A stretch of DNA of 64,000 bases, from NCBI RefSeq assembly GCF_024807845.1, contig NZ_JANUEQ010000011.1, forward strand, positions 62,001-126,000, given 5' to 3'. The position numbers and the translations under genes are program-made. The notes below the pieces were generated by a model. It saw only the letters and a program-made list of their open reading frames with translations. It had not been told where the DNA came from and made no database searches. Source of the stretch: Klebsiella sp. BIGb0407 (GTDB taxonomy: Bacteria; Pseudomonadota; Gammaproteobacteria; Enterobacterales; Enterobacteriaceae). Each line of letters opens with the position of its first letter. Within the stretch, counting starts at the first letter, position 1. Below are positions 9,624 through 18,680 of this stretch, one piece after another.

Positions 9624-10318
9624 GAAGCAGACACCATCAGATAACCGCGTCCACGCAGTGTTTTAAACCACGGGTGTCCGTCTTTACGATCCGGTAATTT
9701 ACGACGAAGGTTAGAGATATGCATATCGATAGCCCTGTCAAATGGCGTCAGTCTTTTACCGAGAACTTCCTGGCTTAAATGTTCACGAGAAACGACCTGG
9801 CCTAAATGCTGTGCCAGCAAATATAACAAGGTGAACTCAGTTCCGGTTAAGTCCAGCGTTTGTCCATCAAAGCTGGCTTCCTGACGTCCTGGATTCACAC
9901 TCAGACCATCAATTTCAATACTGGTAGAACTGCCATCGCTACTCTGTTGCTGTTCGCTCCAGTGTGAGCGACGCAAAATAGCGCGAATGCGGGCAACCAG
10001 TTCACGATCGTTAAAGGGTTTAGGTAAATAATCATCTGCACCCAGCTCAAGCCCAAGTACTCGGTCAAGTTCACTGCCACGTGCAGTCAACATGATTACC
10101 GGTGTCTGGTGAGTCTGGCGTAGCTCTTTTAAGGTATCAATGCCGTTTTTCTTCGGCATCATTACATCAAGTAATAACAGATCGATACTGTCATCCAGCA
10201 CGGCCAAAGCTTGTTCACCATCATGGGCAACAATAATGTTAAAGCCTTCCATTTCGAGCAACTCCTTCAACAATGAAGTGAGCTCGCGGTCATCATCAAC
10301 TAGCAGTATTTTATTCAT
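9620..10318 (-). CDS. cpxR: envelope stress response regulator CpxR
   Basis: 232 residues, OmpR/PhoB type. The receiver domain (about 1-115) has the acidic pocket DDD at 8-10, the phosphorylated Asp51 and the conserved lysine in LPKPF. The C-terminal winged helix (about 133-230) carries LTGTEFTLLYLLAQH and FKTLRGRGYLM. It is divergent from cpxP; the 150-bp gap has a perfect CpxR box, allowing autoregulation of cpxRA and activation of cpxP. Confidence 0.98.
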   Translation of the reverse strand: MNKILLVDDDRELTSLLKELLEMEGFNIIVAHDGEQALAVLDDSIDLLLLDVMMPKKNGIDTLKELRQTHQTPVIMLTARGSELDRVLGLELGADDYLPKPFNDRELVARIRAILRRSHWSEQQQSSDGSSTSIEIDGLSVNPGRQEASFDGQTLDLTGTEFTLLYLLAQHLGQVVSREHLSQEVLGKRLTPFDRAIDMHISNLRRKLPDRKDGHPWFKTLRGRGYLMVSAS

Positions 10319-10373
10319 TATTAAATTACCTCCGAGGCAGAAAGTACGTCATCAGAGCTTGCTAATCTATGAC

Positions 10374-10388
10374 TTTACGTTGTTTTAC
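10374..10388 (-). promoter_or_regulatory. CpxR box in the cpxRA-cpxP intergenic region
   Basis: On the - strand the sequence reads GTAAA-ACAAC-GTAAA, an exact match to the CpxR consensus of two GTAAA repeats 5 bases apart. It lies about 80 bp upstream of cpxP and 55 bp upstream of cpxR, a position suited to controlling both directions. Confidence 0.9.
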
Positions 10389-10468
10389 ACCCTCTGACGC
10401 TAGTTTGCAGCTGAAATCGTAGACTAGTTTTCGTTGAATAGCAGCAGACAATATTTTGGGAGCAAATG

Positions 10469-10972
10469 ATGCGCAAGGTTATCGCTGCCGTCATAGCCTC
10501 AACGCTGTCACTCAGTACTTTAGCTGGTCAAGCCGCTGACTTACCGATGAGCGTTAGCTGGCATCAAGATGAAGATCTGATAAAGCGTAATAGTGTTCAG
10601 AATCGTATGTTTGACGGCATTAATCTGACTGAACAACAGCGCCAGCAAATGCGCGATCTGATGCAGCGGGCAAGGCATGATAGCCCACCTGTTAATATTA
10701 GCGAAATGGAGACCATGCACAGCCTGGTCACCGCAGAAAATTTTGATGAAACGGCTGTAAAAGCACTGACTGAAAAAATGGTACAGGAACACGTATCCCG
10801 CCAGATTGAAATGGCGAAAGTACGTAATCAAATGTATCACTTGCTAACACCAGAGCAGCAGGCCGTTTTAGCACAGAAACATCGTCAACTGATGAAGCAG
10901 TACCGTGAATCGTCAGAGAGGCAGCAGATTTATCCGCTGCAGACAATGAGTAGCAAACTGAGTAACCCGTAG
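10469..10972 (+). CDS. cpxP: periplasmic Cpx repressor/adaptor CpxP
   Basis: 167 residues from the second of two adjacent ATG codons, chosen because GGGAG lies 6 bases before it and because it matches the E. coli N-terminus; the first ATG (10466) would add one residue. A signal peptide (about 1-22) precedes an all-helical domain with the two LTxxQ motifs that define the CpxP/Spy family (LTEQQ near residue 50, LTPEQ near 128). CpxP binds CpxA in the periplasm, holding it inactive, and delivers misfolded pilins to DegP. Transcription is driven by phosphorylated CpxR. The 3' UTR encodes CpxQ. Confidence 0.95.
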   Translation: MRKVIAAVIASTLSLSTLAGQAADLPMSVSWHQDEDLIKRNSVQNRMFDGINLTEQQRQQMRDLMQRARHDSPPVNISEMETMHSLVTAENFDETAVKALTEKMVQEHVSRQIEMAKVRNQMYHLLTPEQQAVLAQKHRQLMKQYRESSERQQIYPLQTMSSKLSNP

Positions 10973-10979
10973 AACCCTG

Positions 10980-11037
10980 TTTTCCTTGCCATAGACACCA
11001 TCCCTGTCTTCCCCGCCTTGACCGGCGGGTTTTTTTT
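10980..11037 (+). ncRNA. cpxQ: CpxQ, Hfq-dependent sRNA from the cpxP 3' UTR
   Basis: The stretch starting TTTTCCTTGCCATAGACACC and running through CATCCCTGTCTTCCCC is, as far as I recall the enterobacterial CpxQ sequence, identical in its conserved seed part. It begins 8 bases after the cpxP stop and ends in a terminator with eight T residues, the Hfq-binding tail. In Salmonella and E. coli CpxQ is released from cpxP mRNA by RNase E and represses inner-membrane protein mRNAs. The terminator stem has diverged while the seed is kept, which supports function. The exact 5' end is inferred. Confidence 0.85.
11012..11037 (+). terminator. Rho-independent terminator of cpxP/CpxQ
   Basis: CCCGCC (11012-11017) and GGCGGG (11024-11029) form a perfect 6-bp GC stem with loop TTGACC, followed by eight T residues. 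Confidence 0.93.
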
Positions 11038-11092
11038 GCCTGAAAATCACACGCATACACTATAATATCCCTATTAAATTGCGGGAGTCCTC

Positions 11093-11995
11093 ATGAATCA
11101 AGAATATGGGCGGCTGGTGCATCGGGCAGCGATTATCGCCACCATTGTGGCCTCGCTGTTATTAGTGATAAAAATTTTTGCCTGGTGGGTGACAGGGTCA
11201 GTCAGCATTCTGGCGGCATTAGTTGATTCACTGGTCGATATCGCCGCGGCCTTGACTAACTTGCTGGTGGTGCGTTATTCACTGCAGCCCGCGGACCAGG
11301 AACATACGTTCGGTCACGGTAAAGCCGAGTCGCTGGCTGCTCTGGCGCAGAGCATGTTTATTGCCGGTTCGGCGCTATTCTTATTTTTGACGGGTTTTCA
11401 ACACCTTATTAACCCAACCCCAATGCAGGATACGGGGTTAGGAATCGCGGTTACCCTCATTGCTTTAGTCAGCACCTTATTGTTAGTCACCTTCCAGCGC
11501 TGGGTGGTGCGAAAAACACAAAGCCAGATTATCCGTGCAGATATGCTTCATTATCAGTCCGATGTTATGATGAACGGTGCTATTCTTTTAGCCTTATTAT
11601 TATCGGGTTTTGGGTGGCATCGTGCGGATTCCTTGTTCGCTTTAGGAATTGGCGTCTATATTTTATATTGTGCATTACGCATCGGTTATGGTGCAGTGCA
11701 AGCACTTCTTGATCGGGCATTGCCGGATACCGAACGGCAGATAATTATCGACATCATTAACGCGTGGCCAGCTGTTCGCGGGGCACATAACCTCAGAACC
11801 AGGCAGTCAGGGCCCACACGTTTTATACAGTTTCATATGGAACTTGATGATGATTTACCCTTGAGACAGGCTCATCGTATTGCCGATGACGTACAGCAAG
11901 CGATTCTTCGTCAGTTTCCCGGGTCTGATGTCATTATCCATCAGGATCCTTGCTCTGTTGTTCCTGTTGAGCAACAAGGGAATTTTGAGCTTTAA
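11093..11995 (+). CDS. fieF: cation-efflux pump FieF (ferrous iron/zinc)
   Basis: 300 residues, equal to E. coli FieF (YiiP), the structural model of the cation diffusion facilitator family. Six transmembrane helices are followed by a cytoplasmic C-terminal domain (about 210-300). The membrane zinc site is intact: Asp45 and Asp49 in DSLVD, and the HYQSD motif of helix 5. It exports Fe(II)/Zn(II) by proton antiport as a homodimer. It lies after cpxP and before pfkA as in E. coli. Confidence 0.97.
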   Translation: MNQEYGRLVHRAAIIATIVASLLLVIKIFAWWVTGSVSILAALVDSLVDIAAALTNLLVVRYSLQPADQEHTFGHGKAESLAALAQSMFIAGSALFLFLTGFQHLINPTPMQDTGLGIAVTLIALVSTLLLVTFQRWVVRKTQSQIIRADMLHYQSDVMMNGAILLALLLSGFGWHRADSLFALGIGVYILYCALRIGYGAVQALLDRALPDTERQIIIDIINAWPAVRGAHNLRTRQSGPTRFIQFHMELDDDLPLRQAHRIADDVQQAILRQFPGSDVIIHQDPCSVVPVEQQGNFEL

Positions 11996-12060
11996 TTTTT
12001 TATCGGAAAATTAGCATCATCTGTCCATTTTTGCGTAATATGTCGTCATTGGGTTTTGCC

Positions 12061-12072
12061 TGAATCAATTCA
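12061..12072 (+). promoter_or_regulatory. putative Cra (FruR) operator upstream of pfkA
   Basis: TGAATCAATTCA is a near-perfect palindrome matching the Cra consensus TGAAnCGnTTCA at all but one position. It lies 105 bp upstream of the pfkA start. Cra represses pfkA in E. coli when fructose 1-phosphate is low, so the site fits known regulation. Confidence 0.72.
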
Positions 12073-12177
12073 GCTGGATGCTTCTGGTAAATTTCCACTA
12101 CCCGCACAAGGTTGTGGTTCGCTTGCAGGAGCTTCCGGTAACAGAATTAATTTTGCTTTCAAAGTTCAGAGGTAGTC

Positions 12178-13140
12178 ATGATCAAAAGAATTGGTGTACT
12201 GACGAGTGGTGGTGATGCGCCGGGTATGAATGCGGCGATTCGTGGTGTAGTACGTGCTGCGTTATCAGAAGATCTGGAAGTCATGGGTATCTATGATGGT
12301 TACCTTGGCCTCTATGAAGACCGCATGGTTCAATTAGACCGCTATAGCGTCTCTGATATGATAAACCGTGGGGGCACGTTCCTGGGCTCTGCACGTTTCC
12401 CAGAATTCCGCGATGAGAAAGTCCGCGAAGTTGCTATCCAGAACCTGAAAAACCGCGGTATTGATGCGCTGGTGGTTATTGGTGGGGATGGTTCTTACTT
12501 GGGTGCCCAGCGCCTGACTGAAACCGGTTTTCCTTGTATAGGTTTACCGGGCACTATCGATAACGACATTAAAGGTACTGATTACACTATCGGTTACTTC
12601 ACTGCGCTGGAAACTGTCGTTGAAGCGATTGACCGTCTGCGTGACACCTCTTCTTCGCATCAGCGCATCTCTATCGTTGAAGTGATGGGCCGCTACTGTG
12701 GTGACCTGACTCTGGCTGCTGCGATTGCCGGTGGTTGTGAGTTTGTAGTATTGCCGGAAGTTGAGTTTAACCGCGAAGATTTGGTTGCTGAAATTAAAGC
12801 CGGGATCGCGAAAGGTAAAAAACACGCGATCGTTGCGATTACTGAGCACATTTGCGATGTTGACGAGCTGGCAAAATACATCGAAGTGAATACCAAACGT
12901 GAGACCCGTGCTACGGTGCTGGGTCATATCCAGCGCGGCGGTTCTCCGGTTGCTTATGACCGTATCCTCGCTTCTCGTATGGGCGCATATTCTATCGAGC
13001 TGCTGTTACAGGGCTACGGCGGTCGTTGTGTCGGTATCCAGAACGAAAAACTGGTACACCATGACATCATCGACGCTATCGAAAATATGAAACGTCCATT
13101 CAAAGGCGACTGGTTCGAGTGCGCTAAAAGACTGTACTAA
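12178..13140 (+). CDS. pfkA: 6-phosphofructokinase I
   Basis: 320 residues, equal to E. coli PfkA. It phosphorylates fructose 6-phosphate with ATP, the main control point of glycolysis; it is a cytoplasmic tetramer. The ATP-site glycines [25 protein letters not shown], the catalytic GTIDNDI loop and the allosteric-site segment GHIQRGGSP are all visible. The SD sequence GAGGT is 4 bases before ATG. A Cra-like operator lies upstream and two hairpins, the second a strong terminator, lie downstream. Confidence 0.98.
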   Translation: MIKRIGVLTSGGDAPGMNAAIRGVVRAALSEDLEVMGIYDGYLGLYEDRMVQLDRYSVSDMINRGGTFLGSARFPEFRDEKVREVAIQNLKNRGIDALVVIGGDGSYLGAQRLTETGFPCIGLPGTIDNDIKGTDYTIGYFTALETVVEAIDRLRDTSSSHQRISIVEVMGRYCGDLTLAAAIAGGCEFVVLPEVEFNREDLVAEIKAGIAKGKKHAIVAITEHICDVDELAKYIEVNTKRETRATVLGHIQRGGSPVAYDRILASRMGAYSIELLLQGYGGRCVGIQNEKLVHHDIIDAIENMKRPFKGDWFECAKRLY

Positions 13141-13189
13141 TATAACCGCTGAGGCTGTCAGGTTAAGCCTGGCAGCCTGATGGTTTGAT

Positions 13190-13218
13190 AAGGGAGAACA
13201 CTATGTTCTCCCTTTTTT
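13190..13218 (+). terminator. pfkA terminator
   Basis: AAGGGAGAAC (13190-13199) and GTTCTCCCTT (13205-13214) form a perfect 10-bp stem with loop ACTAT, running into six T residues. An additional hairpin with 11-bp arms and one G-T pair (13152-13178) precedes it. Confidence 0.92.
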
Positions 13219-13445
13219 CGTTTAATCGGATGCTAGTTTCTGATAAGCGTCGGATATTTTATCCCTGCGGTTTGTGCTGGTAACTCTCTTATTTTTCAAG
13301 AAATTCATTAATTTTTTTCCCCTTTCTATATCGCGAACAATGCTCTTTTATTCCTTTAGTGAATATCAAATTTTTTTTTATTCTTTATTGTCTCAATTAG
13401 TTTCTGGCAGGCTGAAGTTATCAATTTCCAGAGAGAGAATGTGCA
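13219..13445 (+). promoter_or_regulatory. AT-rich sbp upstream region
   Basis: The remainder of the 305-bp pfkA-sbp gap has no gene. It is strongly AT-rich with long T tracts (around 13312-13320 and 13370-13380), as is common for CysB-activated promoters; sbp is CysB-controlled in E. coli. CysB sites are too degenerate for me to place. A GAGAGAGA Shine-Dalgarno-like run lies just before the sbp ATG. Confidence 0.4.
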
Positions 13446-14435
13446 ATGAACAAGTGGGGCGTAGGACTAACATTATTGCTGGCATCAAGCGGTGTGCTGG
13501 CGAAAGATATTCAGTTACTCAACGTGTCTTATGACCCGACGCGTGAACTGTACGATGAATACAACAAAGCATTCAGCGCTCACTGGAAACAGCAGACCGG
13601 CGATAATGTCACGGTTCGTCAGTCTCATGGTGGCTCAGGTAAACAGGCAACCTCGGTGATTAACGGCATTGAAGCTGATGTTGTCACCCTGGCGCTGGCC
13701 TATGATATTGATGCGATTGCCGAGCGTGGTCGTGTGGATAAAGACTGGATCAAGCGTCTGCCGAATAACTCAGCCCCTTATACCTCAACCATCGTTTTCC
13801 TGGTGCGTAAAGGTAATCCAAAACAAATTCACGACTGGAACGATTTAATTAAACCGGGTGTCTCGGTGATTACTCCGAACCCGAAAAGCTCAGGTGGAGC
13901 ACGCTGGAACTACCTGGCGGCCTGGGGTTACGCATTACATCACAACAACAATGACCCGGTAAAAGCACAAGAGTTTGTTAAAAATCTCTTCCAGAATGTT
14001 GAAGTTCTTGACTCCGGTGCTCGCGGTTCAACCAGTACTTTTGTTGAGCGTGGAATCGGTGATGTGCTGATAGCATGGGAAAATGAAGCCCTGCTGGCAA
14101 CACGTGAACTGGGTCAGGATAAGTTTGAGATTATCACCCCGAGTGAATCTATTCTGGCTGAACCGACAGTATCCGTTGTCGATAAAGTCGTTGATAAGAA
14201 GGGGACTAAAGAAGTTGCAGAAGCCTATCTGCAGTATCTCTACTCGCCTGAAGGCCAGGAAATTGCAGCGAAAAACTATTATCGCCCGCGTTTGCCTGAA
14301 GTGGCTGCTAAATACGAAGGCACCTTCCCGAAACTGAAGTTATACACGATTGATGAAGAGTTTGGTGGCTGGACTAAGGCACAGAAAGACCACTTCTCTA
14401 ACGGCGGGACTTTCGATCAGATCAGCAAAAGATAA
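13446..14435 (+). CDS. sbp: periplasmic sulfate-binding protein
   Basis: 329 residues, equal to E. coli Sbp. The signal peptide ends in VLAK at about residue 19-20; the mature protein starts [17 protein letters not shown]. Conserved sulfate-pocket segments [27 protein letters not shown] and [13 protein letters not shown] are present. It captures sulfate for the CysUWA ABC importer, whose genes are not in this window. It has its own terminator downstream, so it is monocistronic. Confidence 0.97.
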   Translation: MNKWGVGLTLLLASSGVLAKDIQLLNVSYDPTRELYDEYNKAFSAHWKQQTGDNVTVRQSHGGSGKQATSVINGIEADVVTLALAYDIDAIAERGRVDKDWIKRLPNNSAPYTSTIVFLVRKGNPKQIHDWNDLIKPGVSVITPNPKSSGGARWNYLAAWGYALHHNNNDPVKAQEFVKNLFQNVEVLDSGARGSTSTFVERGIGDVLIAWENEALLATRELGQDKFEIITPSESILAEPTVSVVDKVVDKKGTKEVAEAYLQYLYSPEGQEIAAKNYYRPRLPEVAAKYEGTFPKLKLYTIDEEFGGWTKAQKDHFSNGGTFDQISKR

Positions 14436-14457
14436 TCAGGCCTCATATTCATTAAAA

Positions 14458-14491
14458 AAACCCGAATGGCAGATGCCTTCGGGTTTTTTTT
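14458..14491. terminator. bidirectional terminator between sbp and the LysR gene
   Basis: AAACCCGAA (14458-14466) pairs with TTCGGGTTT (14478-14486), the stem being extended inward by GGC/GCC after one unpaired base. A-run on the left and T-run on the right make it work for sbp (+) and for the convergent LysR-family gene (-), whose stop is at 14490. Confidence 0.93.
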
Positions 14492-15383
14492 ATTGCCTGG
14501 ATACCTGAGCCTCTTCCTTGATCCAGTCAGTAAATGCCTGAACTTCAGGGCGCTGTATCGCCTCGGGCGTCGTTACCAGGTAATAAGCAAAGCGTGCCGG
14601 CCAGGGTTTATCCAGCACTTGAACCAGGCGTCCGGCGGCAATTTCCTCAAGGGCATACTCCTCTGGAACCAGAGCAATCCCCTGGCCTGCAGCAGCGGCC
14701 CGGATCAGCAGATAATCATCCTCAAATGACGAACCCCGCTCAGCCCTCTGATCCTCCGCCACGTTGTGGGCGGCGAACCATAACGGCCAGTCTGCCCGAT
14801 CGCAATCATGCAGCAGAGAGTAGTTCAGGCAGTCTTCTGGCGTCTGCAGAGCATGGTTGCCTGAGACTAATCCAGGGCTTGCCACCGGAATGAGAACCGG
14901 GGCCATCAGATGAATGGTCTCCAGACCGGGGTAGTTACCCAGTCCATGTCGCAGCGCCACATCCACCCTGTCACGACGTAAATCGACCAAAGCCGAAGTG
15001 GCTTCGACCCGGACTTCTATCTGCGGGTGCAGCTCTTTAAAGCGTCCCAAACGTGGTACCAGCCAGGATGCCGCGAAAGTGGCAACAGTGCTTACCGTCA
15101 GAGTCTGTAGTCCCTTAATCGCTTCCAGCGTTTCTACGGCTTTATCTATTTGCCCGAAGGCTTCGAGTAGTGATGGATAGACGCTGGCTCCTGCTTCGGT
15201 AAGACGAAATCCCTGCCGTTCCCGGGTAAATAACGCCATCTCAAGGCGGTCTTCTAACAAGCGAATCTGCTGACTCACCGCACCAGAGGTGACATGAAGT
15301 GCTCTTGCGGCTGCTTTTATGCTGCCGTGCTGCCCGACTTCGACAAAGGTACGCAGAGCTTGCAAGGGGAGTGATGTCGGCAT
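14490..15383 (-). CDS. LysR-family transcriptional regulator, GcvA-like
   Basis: 297 residues from ATG 15383; an upstream in-frame ATG at 15395 adds four residues but sits directly against its GAGGA. The N-terminal winged helix-turn-helix reads FVEVGQHGSIKAAARALHVT and SGAVSQQIRLLEDRL. The effector domain has LTVSTVATFAASWLVPRL and DVALRHGLGNYPGL, hallmarks of the GcvA-type subgroup. It is divergent from the MFS-GST-monooxygenase operon and very probably controls it; a palindrome at 15480-15496 is the likely operator. The effector is unknown. Confidence 0.85.
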   Translation of the reverse strand: MPTSLPLQALRTFVEVGQHGSIKAAARALHVTSGAVSQQIRLLEDRLEMALFTRERQGFRLTEAGASVYPSLLEAFGQIDKAVETLEAIKGLQTLTVSTVATFAASWLVPRLGRFKELHPQIEVRVEATSALVDLRRDRVDVALRHGLGNYPGLETIHLMAPVLIPVASPGLVSGNHALQTPEDCLNYSLLHDCDRADWPLWFAAHNVAEDQRAERGSSFEDDYLLIRAAAAGQGIALVPEEYALEEIAAGRLVQVLDKPWPARFAYYLVTTPEAIQRPEVQAFTDWIKEEAQVSRQ

Positions 15384-15479
15384 GTGATTTAGCATTCCTC
15401 AATGGTGAAAGCAGAAATGATCGCTTCAGGTTTTTAGTGACTGAGACCATGATGACACGAGTTTAGAAAAAATCATCAT

Positions 15480-15496
15480 ATTTAGTAAAACTAAAT
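15480..15496. promoter_or_regulatory. palindromic operator candidate between LysR gene and MFS operon
   Basis: ATTTAGT-AAA-ACTAAAT is a perfect 7-bp inverted repeat with a 3-base centre, containing the T-N11-A pattern typical of LysR sites. It lies 16 bp before the MFS start and 96 bp from the regulator start. Confidence 0.55.
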
Positions 15497-15512
15497 CAAT
15501 TGGAGTGTCACA

Positions 15513-16910
15513 ATGACCCACCCGCACTGGCGACTATGCCTTATTTTGCTCTGCACCACGCAGTTTGTCGCACTGCTCGACTTTTCTATCACCATGATCC
15601 CGCTGCCTCAAATCCAGCATAGTCTCGGCTTCACGCCGGGCGGGCTACAGTGGGTTATCAACGCTTATGGCGTGGCTATCGCGGGTTTTTTACTACTGGG
15701 TGGTAGGGCGGCCGATATGTTTGGCAGGCGACGTATGTTTCTCGCCGGGCTGATACTCTTTACCGTGGCATCGTTGGTGGGCGGTTTCTCACAAAATCCC
15801 GCGATGCTGATTACCACCCGCGCGCTACAAGGTCTGGGTGCGGCTATGTTCTCACCAGCCGCATTTTCTCTGCTACTGACGGTCTTTAGTGATCCACAGT
15901 CGCGTAACCGTGCCCTGGGGGCATGGACGGCAGTGGCCGCCAGCGGATTTGTTGCAGGCCTGATTCTGGGCGGAATAATCACCGATTTGCTGGGATGGCG
16001 CTGGGTACTGTGGATTAACGTACCTGTTGGTGTACTGGTTATCGCTTTGTCAGGTGTTCTGCCGGTGGGCAAGCCGGACGCGCAAACGGCATCCGGCCGT
16101 CTCGATATTTGGGGCGCAATGCTGGTGGCCAGTGGAGCCGCAATGCTGGTCTTCGCTTTTGCTAACAGTGAGCATATTGGCCTGGCATCGCCTGCTACTT
16201 TTGGACTGATTCTGCTGGCGCTTGGGCTGTTAACGGGCTTTGTCTACCTGGAAAGTCGTGTCGAATCGCCGTTGATGCCATTACCTGTCTTCTGGCGGCG
16301 TTCAGCTGGCGGCGCGAATCTGGTCTCTCTGTTAGCAAATACCGCATTAGGCCCCACGTTTGTTGTCGTCGCGCTCTATATGCAGGAGATATCAGGGTTC
16401 ACAGCAACCCAGACTGGCCTGGGTCTGTTGCCTATGGCCTCCGCTTTCACACTCTCCAGCGCCTGGATTGGGCCTAACCTGATAGCCCGAATGGATACTA
16501 AGCCCGTTATCCTGGGGGGCCTGACGTTATTTATCAGCGGGCTGGCATTACTGGGTACCTCGCTATCAGCAGATGCTTCATGGAGCCTGTCCATACTACC
16601 AGGTACTCTACTTGCAGGCATTGGTTACGGTATCGCTTTTCCTGCCTGGACTGTGGCGGGTATTGAGGGAGTGGATGCCGCCGATCACGGTCTGGCGGGC
16701 GGCATGCTTACCACGACCCAGGAGGTGGGTTCGGCAGTGGGTCTGGCTGTTGGTGTTGCTGTCAGTATCGCGGTACTGGCTGGCGGAGGGAGTGCGACTC
16801 AAGGCTTCAGCTACGCCATCCTGATCTCCGCCTGTATGGTTGTGGTAGGCCTGGTTTGTGCAGCGCTTATCCTTCCCGGGAAACGTATCCGTTCAGGAGT
16901 AGCGCTATGA
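15513..16910 (+). CDS. MFS drug/metabolite exporter, DHA2-type (14 TM)
   Basis: 465 residues of almost entirely hydrophobic helices, fitting the 14-TM DHA2 family (EmrB/QacA-like). The signature motif C-like segment ALDFSIT in helix 1, motif A GGRAADMFGRRR after helix 2, and RALQGLGAAMFSPAA in helix 4 are visible. Members export cationic or lipophilic toxic compounds by proton antiport. Its last four bases (ATGA) overlap the next gene, so GST translation is coupled to it. The substrate cannot be read from the sequence. Confidence 0.85.
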   Translation: MTHPHWRLCLILLCTTQFVALLDFSITMIPLPQIQHSLGFTPGGLQWVINAYGVAIAGFLLLGGRAADMFGRRRMFLAGLILFTVASLVGGFSQNPAMLITTRALQGLGAAMFSPAAFSLLLTVFSDPQSRNRALGAWTAVAASGFVAGLILGGIITDLLGWRWVLWINVPVGVLVIALSGVLPVGKPDAQTASGRLDIWGAMLVASGAAMLVFAFANSEHIGLASPATFGLILLALGLLTGFVYLESRVESPLMPLPVFWRRSAGGANLVSLLANTALGPTFVVVALYMQEISGFTATQTGLGLLPMASAFTLSSAWIGPNLIARMDTKPVILGGLTLFISGLALLGTSLSADASWSLSILPGTLLAGIGYGIAFPAWTVAGIEGVDAADHGLAGGMLTTTQEVGSAVGLAVGVAVSIAVLAGGGSATQGFSYAILISACMVVVGLVCAALILPGKRIRSGVAL

Positions 16911-17533
16911 TCGATCTCTACACGGATAGTTCACCTAATGGGTTCAAAGTGACGATTGCTCTGGAAGAGCTGGGGTTGCCTTACCGGCTACATCACGTAC
17001 GTATTGATAGGGGGGAGCACCGACTCCATGAATTTCTCACTTTGAATCCGCATGGTCGTATTCCGGTTATTGTTGACCATGAAACGGGTATCACATTATT
17101 TGAGTCAGCGGCTATTCTGCTCTACCTGGCAGAGAAAAGTAGCCAGCTGCTGCCAGCAGAACCCATAGCACACTGGGAGACGATTAAGTGGCTGCAATTT
17201 CACTCATCCAGCGTTGGTCCGATTATCGGCCAGCGGGTCTATTTTGAACTCTTCGCCGAAAAAAAGAATCAGGTGGCTATCGAACGCTATCGCCAGCTGA
17301 CTAACGGTGCTTTTGCGGTGCTCGACAATCATCTGGCTGACGGTCGCTTATGGCTGGCTGGAAAAGACTATTCCATTGCCGATATCGCCCAGTTTGGCTG
17401 GTCGCATATTGCCCGGATTATTGATTTTGATTTCAGTCAGTACCGGCATCTGAGTACCTGGTATCAGCGCGTGGCAGAGCGACCTGCGGTTGCCAGAGGT
17501 ATCACATTGCCTGCTCCGGCAACCGGCGCATAA
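16907..17533 (+). CDS. glutathione S-transferase family protein, Ure2p/YfcG-like
   Basis: 208 residues from the ATG overlapping the MFS stop (ATGA). The N-terminal thioredoxin-fold domain (about 1-80) has MIDLYTDSSPNGFKVTIALE, and LNPHGRIPVIVDHE followed by LFESAAILLYLAEK, the glutathione gamma-glutamyl site with its Glu-Ser pair. An all-helical C-terminal domain ends with WYQRVAERPAV. This pattern is that of YfcG/YghU-type GSTs, some of which act as glutathione-disulfide oxidoreductases. Its coupling to an exporter and a flavin monooxygenase suggests detoxification of an electrophile; that is inference. Confidence 0.85.
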   Translation: MIDLYTDSSPNGFKVTIALEELGLPYRLHHVRIDRGEHRLHEFLTLNPHGRIPVIVDHETGITLFESAAILLYLAEKSSQLLPAEPIAHWETIKWLQFHSSSVGPIIGQRVYFELFAEKKNQVAIERYRQLTNGAFAVLDNHLADGRLWLAGKDYSIADIAQFGWSHIARIIDFDFSQYRHLSTWYQRVAERPAVARGITLPAPATGA

Positions 17534-17546
17534 GAGGAATTTCACT

Positions 17547-18563
17547 ATGACCATCAATGGAACACCGTTTTCCGCATTCCACGCGCACCCCGGTTACCGG
17601 CGTATGTTCGCACCCGATAGTCTGACTTTAGGTATCTTTCTGCCGCTGCGTTTCTATGAAGGGAATATGCGCGTTCTGGCCGGGCAGGCGGAGCTGGTCG
17701 AGGCTATCGACAGGCATGACTTTGCGGCCGTTTGGGTACGCGATGTACCCTTATTTGATCCTCTGTTTGGCGATGCCGGGCAAGTATTCGATCCTTTCAC
17801 TTACCTGTCTTTTCTTGCTGCGCGGACGAAAAAGGTCGCTCTGGCAACCGGTAGCGCTATTTTCTCGCTACGTCATCCCATCGATTTAGCTAAAGCTTCA
17901 ACCACTATCGACCAGCTATCAGGGGGGCGGCTGGTGCTGGGAATAGCCTCAGGTGACAGGCCAATTGAATTTCAGGCTTATGGTATCGAGCGCGAGCAAC
18001 GAGGTGAACGATTTGCTCAGGCGGTGACCTATTTCCGCCAACTTATGCAGCCAGGAAGGCTGGCTATCGATTCACCGCTCGGCCATTTTGATAACGCTGA
18101 ACTACTCCCTGAGCCGCTCAGTGGCGCGATACCGTTGATTATCACCAGCTCATCGGGGCAGCCGCCAGACTGGATAGCGGAGCATGCTGATGGCTGGCTG
18201 ACTTATCCGGGGCCGACACATACCTCGAGAGGGCCGCAGCAGTTGGCTGAGAAAATTCGTGCCTGGCGGGCGTTGATTCCTGATGGTGGATTCCGGCCGC
18301 ATATGACCAATGAATGGCTGGATTTGGTAGATGACCCTCACTATCCGCGAACGCCATTACGCGGCGGCTTTGTGCTACGAACCGGACGTATCGGACTCTT
18401 GAGTTTGCTGGAAGAGTGGCGGGCGGCGGGGGTTAATCATGCGGCGCTGGGTATTCAGTTCTCACAGCGGCCTGCGGCTGAAGTTATTCAGGAGCTGGCG
18501 GAGGAAGTGTTGCCCCATTTCCCGACTCATCAGGGGGGTTCAGCCCAGCCAGCAGACTGGTAA
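17547..18563 (+). CDS. luciferase-like (LLM class) flavin-dependent oxidoreductase
   Basis: 338 residues from ATG 17547, preceded by GAGGA 7 bases upstream and 13 bp after the GST stop. It belongs to the bacterial luciferase-like TIM-barrel superfamily: FAAVWVRDVP near the start, VALATGSAIFSLRHPIDLAKA, TIDQLSGGRLVLGIASGDRP, and PLIITSSSGQPPDWIAEHADGW... in the C-terminal half. These enzymes use reduced FMN, or F420 in other phyla, to oxidise small substrates. As third gene of a regulator-exporter-GST-monooxygenase unit it probably modifies the exported or detoxified compound. Confidence 0.85.
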   Translation: MTINGTPFSAFHAHPGYRRMFAPDSLTLGIFLPLRFYEGNMRVLAGQAELVEAIDRHDFAAVWVRDVPLFDPLFGDAGQVFDPFTYLSFLAARTKKVALATGSAIFSLRHPIDLAKASTTIDQLSGGRLVLGIASGDRPIEFQAYGIEREQRGERFAQAVTYFRQLMQPGRLAIDSPLGHFDNAELLPEPLSGAIPLIITSSSGQPPDWIAEHADGWLTYPGPTHTSRGPQQLAEKIRAWRALIPDGGFRPHMTNEWLDLVDDPHYPRTPLRGGFVLRTGRIGLLSLLEEWRAAGVNHAALGIQFSQRPAAEVIQELAEEVLPHFPTHQGGSAQPADW

Positions 18564-18680
18564 TGGACGAAACATATGCAGATTTATTAAGTCCTCAGTA
18601 TCCCGTTGTATTGACTAAAAATAGACTCAATTGCTTATCTTAAGCGTTTCCGCGAAAGTTAAATTAATGTGAACTCGATC

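Noticed and set aside
14534-14893. 119-codon + strand frame opposite the LysR gene
   Set aside because: It is the shadow of a well-conserved LysR coding sequence with no ribosome site or domain.
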